A stretch of DNA of 35,238 nt from positions 1 through 35,238 of the forward strand of contig CAIRES010000056.1 in NCBI GenBank assembly GCA_903877645.1, in the 5' to 3' direction. Positions 22,139-30,272 of the stretch are shown one piece after another (position 1 is the stretch's first letter; every line of letters begins with the position of its first letter). Below the pieces are notes generated by a model that was not told the origin of the DNA, ran no database searches, and saw only the letters and a program-made list of their open reading frames with translations. The position numbers and the translations under genes were made by a program. This DNA is from an uncultured Bacteroidota bacterium (GTDB lineage Bacteria > Bacteroidota > Bacteroidia > Chitinophagales > Chitinophagaceae).

Positions 22139-24064
22139 ATGCACAATATCCATTATATAAAAAAAACACTCCGGGCATTCATGCCCCAGCTACTGCTATT
22201 GGTCACTTTGTCCCCAGCGTACGCCCAGCAAAAAACCGACTCACTCAAAGAAGTAAAAGTAAAAACCAAGCACAAAATATCCGCCGATACCCGCCTCAAC
22301 GACTTCTCTCCGGGCCAGAAGGTAAAAACTATAGACAGTAATACCCTCCGCCAATATCAACTCCAAAGCATGGCCAGCCTGCTCGCCCAGCAAGTGCCGG
22401 TGTTTGTGAAATCTTACGGATTCAATGGCCTGTCAACACTCAATTTCAGGGGCTCATCCTCCGCACAGTCTGCCGTACTATGGAACGGCATACCCATTAG
22501 CAACGCCGCCCTCGGCATAGCCGATGTCTCTACCCTTCCTGTTGTGTTCATGAATAAGGTCAACGTGGTCTACGGCGGTTCGTCTGCCCTTTGGGGTAGT
22601 GGCAATGTAGGCGGCGCATTACTTTTAGAGAATGAAACACCTGTATTCGATTCCGGCCACAAAGACCTCTCCTTCGGTGGTGGCCTTGGTAGCTTCAATC
22701 AATATATAGGCAATATAAAAGGTAGTATATCCGACAGGCGATGGTATTTCTCTGCCAATATCTTTGCCCAATCCGCACAAAACAACTTTCCCTGCACTAA
22801 TGGATCGGGCGCAAAAACAAACATGCCCAATAGCGCACTAAAAAGTGATGCAGCCATGGTACAGGCGGCTTACAAGATCAGCACACAAAATATCATCAGC
22901 TTCTCTGCATGGTACCAGCGATACGACCGGCAAATACCTCCGGCCCTCTTCGAGCCATCTTCCGTACAGCACGAAACAGATGGCTCCTTGCGCCTGCTGC
23001 TCGATTGGACAAAGCAAAACACCAACAGCAAGTGGTATGCCAAGTCATCCTTTATACAAGACAATTCCCATTACCGCAATGATGATGTTCAGCTCTCAAC
23101 TTACAACACCGCTTATCAATACTACCAGGAGATAGGCTGGAAGGCGCAAATGCACCAATACGGGCAATTATTGTTGTTCATGCCCGTACAAATATCATGG
23201 ATGCAGGTACAAAGCCAAACCAAAGAGCAAGACAGGGTTGCCCTTGCAGCAGCATACGATCTCAAAGAATTGCATAACCGGCTGGATATAGCCTTAAATG
23301 CACGTGCCGAAACTATTGACGGCAAAGGTATCCTCATGCCCGGTGCCGATGCATCGTATGCAATAACCCACTGGCTGGCTGTTCGCGCCAATGCCCAGCG
23401 CACCTACCGCACACCTACACTCAACGAACTATACTACGCCCCCGGCGGCAACCCCGGTCTGAAACCCGAACAGGGCTGGAATGAAGATGCAGGCTATACT
23501 GTAAAAATAAATGCAGGCCACTTCGCCATCTGCCACGATGTGTCTGTTTTTACCCGCGATATACACGATTGGATCTTATGGCTCGGCGGCGCTATATGGA
23601 CACCTCACAACATTGCAGAAGTACATAGCCGGGGCGTAGAAACAGAGAACAATATTGTGTACACCATTGGTAAATGGCGCTTGCATGTGGGTGTCAACAC
23701 ATCCTACATACTGGCAACTACAGTATCCAGCTATATATATAACGACGGCAGTGTAGGCCGCCAGCTACCCTATACCCCCCGCTACAGCGTCCAGGCGGAT
23801 GCTGGATTTGACTACAAAAGATTTTCATTCAATTACAACCATACCTACACAGGCTATAGGTTCACTACAATAGACGAATCGGAATACATACTGCCAGACC
23901 AAACAGGCAATGTGCAGTTGATGTACAACACAATGGTAGGCCATCATTCCCTGCAACTATCAGCCCAGTGCAATAATATATGGAATGAGCAATACCAGGT
24001 CGTGGCCTTCAGGCCCATGCCGGGGATAAACTGGCTCATGGGATTCAGGATCGGTATCTTATAG
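22139..24064 (+). CDS. btuB: TonB-dependent outer-membrane receptor (BtuB-like cobalamin transporter)
   Basis: The 641-residue protein has a signal peptide (MHNIHYIKKTLRAFMPQLLLLVTLSPAYAQ). A plug domain covers about 45-160 (LAQQVPVFVKSYGFNGLSTLNFRGSSSAQSAVLWNGIPI, and VVYGGSSALWGSGNVGGALLL). A 22-strand barrel then runs to the C-terminus, with RTYRTPTLNELYYAPGGNPGLKPEQGWNEDAGY and the closing GINWLMGFRIGIL. The length is that of BtuB rather than SusC-type receptors, and no N-terminal carboxypeptidase-like extension is present. It lies downstream of a cobalamin riboswitch and a BtuG-like lipoprotein, which supports cobalamin as ligand. A 280-base gap filled with palindromic repeats separates it from the lipoprotein gene, so an internal promoter cannot be excluded. 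Confidence 0.9.
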   Translation: MHNIHYIKKTLRAFMPQLLLLVTLSPAYAQQKTDSLKEVKVKTKHKISADTRLNDFSPGQKVKTIDSNTLRQYQLQSMASLLAQQVPVFVKSYGFNGLSTLNFRGSSSAQSAVLWNGIPISNAALGIADVSTLPVVFMNKVNVVYGGSSALWGSGNVGGALLLENETPVFDSGHKDLSFGGGLGSFNQYIGNIKGSISDRRWYFSANIFAQSAQNNFPCTNGSGAKTNMPNSALKSDAAMVQAAYKISTQNIISFSAWYQRYDRQIPPALFEPSSVQHETDGSLRLLLDWTKQNTNSKWYAKSSFIQDNSHYRNDDVQLSTYNTAYQYYQEIGWKAQMHQYGQLLLFMPVQISWMQVQSQTKEQDRVALAAAYDLKELHNRLDIALNARAETIDGKGILMPGADASYAITHWLAVRANAQRTYRTPTLNELYYAPGGNPGLKPEQGWNEDAGYTVKINAGHFAICHDVSVFTRDIHDWILWLGGAIWTPHNIAEVHSRGVETENNIVYTIGKWRLHVGVNTSYILATTVSSYIYNDGSVGRQLPYTPRYSVQADAGFDYKRFSFNYNHTYTGYRFTTIDESEYILPDQTGNVQLMYNTMVGHHSLQLSAQCNNIWNEQYQVVAFRPMPGINWLMGFRIGIL

Positions 24065-24066
24065 TA

Positions 24067-24192
24067 TTAGCGGAAACGGGCACGGCCCCTGTTGTCCTGG
24101 TGATATTGGCCGGGATATTGGTGGCGGGCGCAACTGCTCAATTCTGTAACGATAACCAGCAGGGCTAAAATGGTAATGATCCTGAATTTCAT
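24067..24192 (-). CDS. 41-residue micro-lipoprotein
   Basis: The ATG at 24192 gives a 41-residue product: a complete lipoprotein signal (MKFRIITILALLVIVTELSSC, lipid Cys at 21) and a mature part of only 21 residues (ARHQYPGQYHQDNRGRARFR) that is basic and rich in H, Q and R. Longer in-frame extensions run into the neighbouring promoter and have no signal, so the short start is preferred. Small lipoproteins of this style are frequent in Bacteroidota. Function is unknown. Its stop is two bases from the receptor stop, so it converges with the B12 operon. Confidence 0.6.
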   Translation of the reverse strand: MKFRIITILALLVIVTELSSCARHQYPGQYHQDNRGRARFR

Positions 24193-24297
24193 TTTGGGTT
24201 GATTTGGCATTAAAAATAATAAAAAATCAGTCGCCTGCTCAAAAATTTTCGCCCCGGATGAACGTCTTTCCATATTTTTATCCGCAAAAACCATAAA

Positions 24298-24798
24298 ATG
24301 TCTCAACCCGACTGGAGCAAGTTCGCTCAAAAGATATACATCAGCGCCAGCCTGCGCACCGTTTATGAGGCATGGACCACCCGCACCAACCTGGAGCGTT
24401 GGTTCCTCCGTAAAGCACAGTTTACCATGCCCGGCGATAAAATAAGAGATGCCGACAGCAGCATACAAAAAGGCGACACCTACGAATGGATGTGGCATGG
24501 CCACCCCGATACTACAGTGGAGCGTGGCGTGGTCACTGATGCTAACGGCACCGACCGCTTCCGTTTTGTGTTTGGAAAAGCCGGGATAGTTACTATTTCC
24601 CTAAAAAAAGTTGGTAACGACACGGAGCTCATACTCACACAAGAACACATACCCACTGATGATAAGAGTAAATATAACTACTACATGGGCTGCTCTACCG
24701 GCTGGGCTTTCTACATGGCCAATATCAAATCTGTACTGGAAGGTGGTGCGGACCTGCGCAATAAAAACCCCGAATACAGCAACGTGATCAACTCTTAA
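24298..24798 (+). CDS. SRPBCC (START-like, AHSA1 group) domain protein
   Basis: The 166-residue cytoplasmic protein begins QKIYISASLRTVYEAWTTRTNLERWFL, the standard opening of the AHSA1-like SRPBCC fold. It continues through a beta-grip with FRFVFGKAGIVTISLKKVGNDTELILTQEHI and closes with a long helix (GWAFYMANIKSVLEGGADLRN). Members bind hydrophobic ligands or, in AHA1, stimulate Hsp90. No catalytic residue can be assigned. It is a single gene ending in the strong hairpin at 24818, divergent from the micro-lipoprotein gene. Confidence 0.87.
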   Translation: MSQPDWSKFAQKIYISASLRTVYEAWTTRTNLERWFLRKAQFTMPGDKIRDADSSIQKGDTYEWMWHGHPDTTVERGVVTDANGTDRFRFVFGKAGIVTISLKKVGNDTELILTQEHIPTDDKSKYNYYMGCSTGWAFYMANIKSVLEGGADLRNKNPEYSNVINS

Positions 24799-24817
24799 AG
24801 CAGGAGATCGCAGATAG

Positions 24818-24849
24818 AAATGCCGTGCAACGGTCGTTGCACGGCATTT
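24818..24849. terminator. strong bidirectional terminator
   Basis: AAATGCCGTGCAACG (24818-24832) and CGTTGCACGGCATTT (24835-24849) form a 15-bp perfect inverted repeat around GT. It is flanked by A on the left and T on the right and serves the convergent SRPBCC and DinB genes. Confidence 0.85.
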
Positions 24850-24864
24850 TGAAAAGAACATAAT

Positions 24865-25395
24865 TTAATTAGCCACAGCTTCAGAAGACGCTGCCATAGC
24901 AATCATATCATCGGCGCTTGGGCCATATAAGCCCGGTACAGGTACATCAAGCAGGCGCAGGTAAACGGTAAGCTGCCCGCGATGATGATACAGGTGGCTC
25001 ATAGCCATTGAACGGAGAACGGAAGCCTTAGGCATGGTCAATATCACATGATCGCCCTTACGAAGCGTCCACATCTTACCAAAATCAGCCTCACTTGCCG
25101 CTTGGAGGGCAGCAACAGCTTCGTTCACATTTTTATCAAATGTCTCTGCAAGCTCTGAATTTGATGTGGCGATCACCGGCTTGTAGTCCATAGTTGCCAG
25201 GTTCAGTTCATCTGAGGTCATGATCATCGTCATCCAGGTAGGCAGGCTTACAATATGTGACACCAGGTTGCCCAGTTTCATAGATTTAGCGTGGGGTTTC
25301 CAGTCATTTTTGTCCACAGGTACACGCTCCAGTATCCTGTGCGTGCTGGCAGCCTCATGTTGCAGCTCCATAATAAAAGATTGATTGATCGACAT
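24865..25395 (-). CDS. DinB-family protein
   Basis: The 176-residue four-helix protein has the DinB/YfiT pattern. An N-terminal helix with EAASTHRILERVP carries the first metal-ligand histidine. The loop SMKLGNLVSHIVSLPTWM supplies the second. SMAMSHLYHHRGQLTVYLRLLDVPVPGLYGPSADD (about 135-168) supplies the HHRGQ third site and the conserved VPGLYGPSADD end. Members are metal-binding proteins such as thiol transferases or stress-induced proteins. The role here is not known. It is a single gene convergent with the SRPBCC gene. Confidence 0.9.
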   Translation of the reverse strand: MSINQSFIMELQHEAASTHRILERVPVDKNDWKPHAKSMKLGNLVSHIVSLPTWMTMIMTSDELNLATMDYKPVIATSNSELAETFDKNVNEAVAALQAASEADFGKMWTLRKGDHVILTMPKASVLRSMAMSHLYHHRGQLTVYLRLLDVPVPGLYGPSADDMIAMAASSEAVAN

Positions 25396-25465
25396 AGCTT
25401 TCTATTTTTGTGAAAATTAGGAAAAAACAGGCTAATAATAACCGGTTAACATAAAATTTAAATAC

Positions 25466-26494
25466 ATGCTCATAAATAAGAACTTCCTGCTGCTTTTACT
25501 GGCCTGCGCCATCAGCTTTTCGGGCTGTGCGCAGAAGGCTGAGGATCATGATATTACAGTAGCCTTCTATAATTGTGAGAACTTCTTTGATACCGTACAT
25601 GATCCTGCTAAGAACGACGAAGAATTTACCCCCGAAGGCAAGTACCACTATACCCAAAAGATCTATGAGCAGAAACTGCACAACATAGCCACTGTGATAC
25701 AGAGTATGCCCGGCCAGGATGGCCCGGCACTTATTGGCATGGCCGAAGTGGAGAACAATACCGTACTGCAAGACCTCGCTGCCCAGCCCGAAATAGCCCG
25801 CCGCAATTACAAATACGAATGGTTCTCCGGCCCCGATCCCCGCGGCATCAATGTGGCGATGCTCTACAACCCTGCACTATTCAAAGTACTTAAAGCAGAG
25901 CCGCTCCATGTTGACCTCACCGGGGTGAGCGGAAAGTCCATCACCCGCGATGTGCTGCATGTGTACGGCATACTCAATGGCGATACCGTGCATGTATTCG
26001 TTAACCACTGGCCATCAAGGCTGGGCGGCGAGGAACAAAGTGGCCCCAAGCGAGCCATTGCCGCCAAAGTGGATAAAGATGCCATAGACGCCATCATGAA
26101 GCACAACCCCAATGCAAAAGCCATAGTGATGGGCGACCTCAACGACAACCCCACCGACAACAGCGTGGTGAACGTACTCGGTGCCAAAGGCAACAAAAAC
26201 GATGTAGCCCCCACCGGCATGTACGACCCCTTTACCGAAATATATGCCGGCGGCACCGGCACCGAAGAGTACAAACACAGTTGGAACCTCTTCGACCAGG
26301 TGATCATCTCCGGCTCCTTCCTCCAAAACAAGAACCACAAGCTCCACTTCGACAAAGCGGAGATATTCAAACCTGACTTTATCATAGACAAATACAAAGG
26401 CCACGAGGGCGAACCCAAGCGCTCCTTCGTAGGCACGCACTGGATCAATGGCTACAGCGACCATTTCCCGGTAATTCTTTATCTTGCCAGATAA
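25466..26494 (+). CDS. secreted endonuclease/exonuclease/phosphatase-family lipoprotein
   Basis: The 342-residue protein has a signal MLINKNFLLLLLACAISFSGC with a lipobox Cys at 21. The EEP fold motifs follow in order: FYNCENFFDT (about 32-41, the N-terminal Asn), GMAEVEN (metal Glu near 95), NHWPSR (His near 180), MGDLNDNP (about 221-229, catalytic Asp and Asn) and GYSDHFPV (about 330, Asp-His pair). All catalytic residues are present. Members cut DNA, RNA or phosphoesters with Mg. A cell-envelope enzyme for phosphate or nucleotide scavenging is plausible. The gene stands alone, followed by a palindromic repeat region. Confidence 0.9.
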   Translation: MLINKNFLLLLLACAISFSGCAQKAEDHDITVAFYNCENFFDTVHDPAKNDEEFTPEGKYHYTQKIYEQKLHNIATVIQSMPGQDGPALIGMAEVENNTVLQDLAAQPEIARRNYKYEWFSGPDPRGINVAMLYNPALFKVLKAEPLHVDLTGVSGKSITRDVLHVYGILNGDTVHVFVNHWPSRLGGEEQSGPKRAIAAKVDKDAIDAIMKHNPNAKAIVMGDLNDNPTDNSVVNVLGAKGNKNDVAPTGMYDPFTEIYAGGTGTEEYKHSWNLFDQVIISGSFLQNKNHKLHFDKAEIFKPDFIIDKYKGHEGEPKRSFVGTHWINGYSDHFPVILYLAR

Positions 26495-26598
26495 TATAGA
26501 GAAAGTACACTCGCTATGGAAATCCCCCCTTTGAGCGTAGGGTGTGTGCGTCGGCGAAGGGGGCTAGGGGGATGTTTCGGCAAACACGGAAAAGTCAA

Positions 26599-26668
26599 CC
26601 CCGAAGGGGTGGCATTATTATAGTAGCAAATTAAAAACAACAGCAAAACCCCGAAGGGGTGACATTAT
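26599..26668. repeat. two copies of a CCCCGAAGGGGTG palindromic repeat
   Basis: CCCCGAAGGGGTG-CATTAT-type sequence occurs at 26599-26618 (with G before CATTAT) and 26649-26668 (with A), 50 bases apart in the same orientation. Each is a small CCCC-GAA-GGGG hairpin. They fill most of the gap between the EEP gene and the next operon. The rest of the gap (26510-26580) holds a G-run-rich CCCCCC...GGGGG inverted segment. Confidence 0.7.
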
Positions 26669-26708
26669 TTCGCAAAGGATTTTAATAAAACAGGTAAAGC
26701 ACATCACA

Positions 26709-27134
26709 ATGAACGTAGAGGAGGTTCCGCAAGACCCAAAGAATTTTAAAGAAGGTGAAAAGCTGAAGAAGCTCATGTATGCCGTTGGTAAAGACGGCAA
26801 GTACACAGGCATCAACTCTGCCGGGTGGGAAGCAGAGAACTTTGCCACCAAGCAGGCATGGGACGATATTGACGAAGAGCTGGCCCGCATAGAAGCACAG
26901 GTACTGGCAGGCGAGCTCAGCCCTATCCCTTACTACATGCAGAAGAGCCTCATGGACATTGCCCTGCTCGCCAAATACATGGAGAAATGGGAATGGCAGA
27001 TCAAACGACACTTTAAACCCTCCGTATTTAAAGAACTGGAGCCGGCTATGCTCGACGAATACGCCCGTATATTCAACATCACTACCGATAAGCTCACCCA
27101 TTTCGGACAAGACAAGAAGGAGAACCACCAATGA
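26709..27134 (+). CDS. unknown cytoplasmic protein paired with a BtrH-domain protein
   Basis: The 141-residue, mostly helical and charged protein has no signal or membrane segment. Visible landmarks are KLKKLMYAVGKDGKYTGINSAGWEAENFATKQAWDDIDEELARIEAQVLAGELSPIPYYMQKSLMDIALLAKYMEKW and a C-terminal AMLDEYARIFNITTDKL, which recalls the last helices of XRE-type regulators but without a clear helix-turn-helix before it. The family was not recognised. Its TGA overlaps the ATG of the BtrH-domain gene (ATGA), so the two are translationally coupled and probably work together. Confidence 0.85.
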   Translation: MNVEEVPQDPKNFKEGEKLKKLMYAVGKDGKYTGINSAGWEAENFATKQAWDDIDEELARIEAQVLAGELSPIPYYMQKSLMDIALLAKYMEKWEWQIKRHFKPSVFKELEPAMLDEYARIFNITTDKLTHFGQDKKENHQ

Positions 27135-28135
27135 GCGAACACGAATTTCAGCACTACCAGCACGCCCATTGCGAGAGCGGTGTTACCGCCAACTTGCTGC
27201 GCCACGAAGGCATAGACATTAGCGAACCAATGGCCTTTGGTATAGGTGCAGGCCTGTTCTTCGGCCATCTGCCCTTTCTTAAAATTGCAGGCATACCCGG
27301 CACCACCTACCGCATATGGCCCGGTGCCATCTTCAAGCGGGTAGCACAGCGGCTGGATATAAAAATACAAACCCAGCGCTTCAGCTACCCCGCCAAAGGC
27401 ATGAAAGCCCTTGATGATGCCCTGGCCGCAGGCAAGCCCACAGGCATGCTCGGCAGCGTGTTCTACCTCCCCTACCTGCCGGAGGCATTCCGCTTTCACT
27501 TCAATGCCCACAACTATGTAGCATACGGCAAGCGGGGCGATCAATACCTCATCAGCGATCCCATCATAGAGGAACCCGCCCTCATTGCCCCTGCCGACCT
27601 GGTGAAATCCCGCTTTGCAAAAGGGACACCGGAGCCAAAGGGATTCATGTACAACATCATCAGTACACCCAAAACCATCAACCTCGCAAAAGCTATAGAA
27701 CAGGGAATCAAACAAACCTGCTTCTTCATGCTCAGCCCGCCCGTACCATGGTTTGGCAACAAAGCCATCTTCCTGCTGGCCGATAAGATAAAAGACTATC
27801 CTAAGAAATTAGAACCGCGCAAGGCTGCCCTGTTCCTCGGTAATATCATCCGTATGCAGGAGGAGATAGGCACCGGTGGTGCAGGTTTCCGCTACCTGTT
27901 TGCAGCCTTCCTGCAGGAGGCGGGAACATTGCTGAGGCGCGATGACCTGCTGCAATTCTCCACCCGTCTCACCAAGATCGGCGACGACTGGCGCAACTTC
28001 GCCTACCACGCAGCCCGCCAGATGAAAGACCGCAAATCAGACCTCGTCTCCTACGACGACCTCAGCGACCTCCTCAAAAAATGCGGCCAGCAGGAACTGG
28101 AGCTATTCAGAGAAATGAAGAAGATGAAGTGGTAA
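27131..28135 (+). CDS. BtrH N-terminal domain protein (papain-like acyl/peptide transferase candidate)
   Basis: The 334-residue protein begins HYQHAHCESGVTANLLRHEGIDISEPMAFGIGAGLFFGH, the opening of the BtrH family with a catalytic Cys at 14. FHFNAHNYVAYGKRGDQYLISDP near 125-145 provides the His and Asp of the Cys-His-Asp triad expected in this fold. A DUF4872-like helical region follows (about 170-330). In butirosin synthesis BtrH moves an acyl side chain from a carrier protein to the aminoglycoside. No carrier-protein, ketosynthase or antibiotic gene is visible nearby, so the substrate is unknown. It is coupled to the upstream 141-residue gene and followed by a repeat array. Confidence 0.82.
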   Translation: MSEHEFQHYQHAHCESGVTANLLRHEGIDISEPMAFGIGAGLFFGHLPFLKIAGIPGTTYRIWPGAIFKRVAQRLDIKIQTQRFSYPAKGMKALDDALAAGKPTGMLGSVFYLPYLPEAFRFHFNAHNYVAYGKRGDQYLISDPIIEEPALIAPADLVKSRFAKGTPEPKGFMYNIISTPKTINLAKAIEQGIKQTCFFMLSPPVPWFGNKAIFLLADKIKDYPKKLEPRKAALFLGNIIRMQEEIGTGGAGFRYLFAAFLQEAGTLLRRDDLLQFSTRLTKIGDDWRNFAYHAARQMKDRKSDLVSYDDLSDLLKKCGQQELELFREMKKMKW

Positions 28136-28207
28136 TAGGCGCATATCGTACCGCCGATGTTCGTATCATGGTGAGCTTGTCGAACCACGACAAACATCCT
28201 CGCGCAG

Positions 28208-28822
28208 AACATAACACCACCAAACATCTCCCGGAACAAGGTCCCGTTTTTTTTGCGGGAGGGCCGGGATTGTCCCAGCAAAACCAACATTAACACATTC
28301 TCGCCAGTGTTGGTGTTCTTCACCAGCACCCTCGTGCAGGTCAGATAACGCACTCGCACCTAAGTAGCATCTCCCTTTAGGGTCGAGGTTGTACTCGCGC
28401 AGATGAGATAATCCTACCAAACGGCTCCCTTTCTCGTCGGTGTTTGTGTTCTTCACTAACGCCCTTGCACGCGACAGTCAACTTATTCCCGGCTACGCGA
28501 CATCTCCCTTTAGGGTCGGGGTTGTACTCGCGCAGGACATAACACAACCAAACATCTCTCGGAACGAGGTCCCGTTTTTTTTGCGAGAGGGCCGGGATTG
28601 TCCCAGCAAAACCAACATTAACACATTCTCGCCGGTGTTGGTGTTCTTCACCATTACCCTCGTGCAGGTCAGATAACGCACTCGCACCTAAGTAGCATCT
28701 CCCTTTAGGGTCGGGGTTGTACTCGCGCAGGACATAACACAACCAAACATCTCCCGGAACAAGGTCCCGTTTTTTTTGCGGGAGGGCCGGGATTGTCCCA
28801 GCAAAACCAACATTAACACATT
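28208..28822. repeat. 195-bp tandem repeat array (four units, two incomplete)
   Basis: Units start at 28208, 28403, 28536 and 28731. The first and third are 195 bp. The second is 133 bp because about 62 bp in its first third are missing. The fourth stops after about 92 bp. Each full unit has a hairpin with stem CTCCCG/CGGGAG around a T-run. It then carries GGGCCGGGATTGTCCCAGC, CCAACATTAACACATT, TCTCCCTTTAGGGTCG and the junction ACTCGCGCAG. In the third unit the stem is CTCTCG/CGAGAG, a compensatory pair change. A GGTGAGCTTGTCGAACCACG palindrome lies just upstream (28170). No convincing gene is found in 28136-28977. Confidence 0.9.
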
Positions 28823-28849
28823 ATCTGAACTATCTATCACATTTTCCCG

Positions 28850-28857
28850 TATCTTTG
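28850..28857 (+). promoter_or_regulatory. -7 element of the DEAD-box helicase gene
   Basis: TATCTTTG matches TAnnTTTG exactly. A transcript starting near 28863 would have a leader of about 115 bases with small hairpins (GCGTTTTAACGC; CCCG...CGGG around 28917-28946) and an A/T-rich end before the ATG. The -33 box is unclear. Confidence 0.55.
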
Positions 28858-28977
28858 CGTTTTAACGCGTGTTTCCAACCTTTTAAAAGATTGCTTGCGA
28901 TACACACCTCACTTCACCCGTTTCATACGGAAGAGGCATCCGGGCAGTTAATTTTTTTTAATTTTTAATAACAACAA

Positions 28978-30246
28978 ATGACATTTAATGAGTTGAACCT
29001 CATTGCGCCCTTATTACAGGCGCTCGAGGCCGAGGGGTATAAAAATCCTACTCCTATTCAAGAACAAGCCATACCTATAGTATTGGCTCAAAAAGACCTG
29101 TTGGGCTGCGCCCAGACGGGCACCGGCAAAACCGCCGCATTCGCACTGCCTATACTTCAGTTACTGCAAACAGCCCACGCCGAGCGTGCGCCCAAGCAAA
29201 TAAAGGTACTGATCCTCACCCCTACCCGTGAGCTGGCCATACAGATCGGCGAAAGCTTTGCTGCCTATGGCAAGAACCTCCGCATCCGCCATACCGTCAT
29301 CTTTGGTGGTGTGCCGCAGGGATCACAGGTGCAGGCCCTCAATCGTGGTGTGGATATACTGATCGCTACGCCAGGCCGACTGATGGACCTTATAGGCCAG
29401 GGCTATATCAAGCTACAGGACATCGGCATATTCGTACTCGATGAGGCCGACCGTATGCTCGACATGGGCTTCATACACGATGTAAAGAAAGTAGTAGCCA
29501 AGCTGCCCCTCAAAAGGCAGACACTGTTCTTCAGCGCCACTATGCCGCCTGAGATACAGAAGCTCGCCAATACCATACTCTCCAAACCGGAGCAGGTAGC
29601 CGTAACGCCGCCCGCCACCACTGCCGAGCTGGTAGAACAGTCTGTATACTTCGTAGACAAAAAAGACAAACGCCAGCTCCTGCATTTCGTATTGAAGGAT
29701 CCTGCTATCACTATGGCGCTGGTATTTACCCGCACCAAGCACGGAGCAGATAAAGTGGTAAAGGACCTGCACAAGGTAGACATCACGGCCGAGGCCATAC
29801 ATGGCAACAAGAGCCAGAATGCCCGCCAGCGTGCGCTCAGCAACTTTAAGGATGGTAAGATACGCGTGCTCGTAGCTACAGACATTGCCGCAAGGGGAAT
29901 AGATGTAGACCTGCTGAGCCACGTGATCAACTACGAGATACCTGAAGTGCCGGAAACGTATGTGCACCGTATAGGCCGTACAGGCCGCGCGGGTGCCAGC
30001 GGCACCGCTATGTCTTTCTGCGATCAGGAAGAAATGCAGGACTGGAGGAACATCCTCAAGATCACCGGGCAAAAGATACCCGTGATCGAAGGGCATCCCT
30101 ACCCGCTCGCATCGAGTGGCCAGGTACAGATCAACCTGCCTAAGAACAAAGAAGTAGTGCGCAGGCCAAACGCCGTATCCGGTGCTCACCAGCAAAGCAC
30201 AAGGCGCTTCACGAATTCTGGTTCAGGCAACAGGGGCAGATCATAA
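28978..30246 (+). CDS. DEAD-box RNA helicase (RhlE-like)
   Basis: The 422-residue protein has every DEAD-box motif: Q motif (NPTPIQEQAIP), motif I AQTGTGKT (about 45-52), Ia PTRELAIQ, GG, TPGRLMDL, motif II DEAD (about 155), motif III SAT, then VLVATDIAARGIDV and motif VI HRIGRTGRAG (about 329-338). A short basic tail (RRPNAVSGAHQQSTRRFTNSGSGNRGRS) would bind RNA. Such helicases unwind short RNA duplexes in ribosome assembly and mRNA decay and are often cold-induced. The leader of about 115 bases would allow autoregulation. A terminator hairpin follows at 30273. Confidence 0.95.
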   Translation: MTFNELNLIAPLLQALEAEGYKNPTPIQEQAIPIVLAQKDLLGCAQTGTGKTAAFALPILQLLQTAHAERAPKQIKVLILTPTRELAIQIGESFAAYGKNLRIRHTVIFGGVPQGSQVQALNRGVDILIATPGRLMDLIGQGYIKLQDIGIFVLDEADRMLDMGFIHDVKKVVAKLPLKRQTLFFSATMPPEIQKLANTILSKPEQVAVTPPATTAELVEQSVYFVDKKDKRQLLHFVLKDPAITMALVFTRTKHGADKVVKDLHKVDITAEAIHGNKSQNARQRALSNFKDGKIRVLVATDIAARGIDVDLLSHVINYEIPEVPETYVHRIGRTGRAGASGTAMSFCDQEEMQDWRNILKITGQKIPVIEGHPYPLASSGQVQINLPKNKEVVRRPNAVSGAHQQSTRRFTNSGSGNRGRS

Positions 30247-30272
30247 TATTTACATCATGGAAACAGCATAAA

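Noticed and set aside
26933..27715. 260-codon minus-strand frame opposite the BtrH pair
   Set aside because: Antisense shadow; the sense strand has coupled genes with recognised active-site motifs.
28081..28742. Several open frames of 60-120 codons in the 195-bp array
   Set aside because: The same peptide fragments recur because the DNA repeats; no start context, no family likeness, and the frames break at unit borders.
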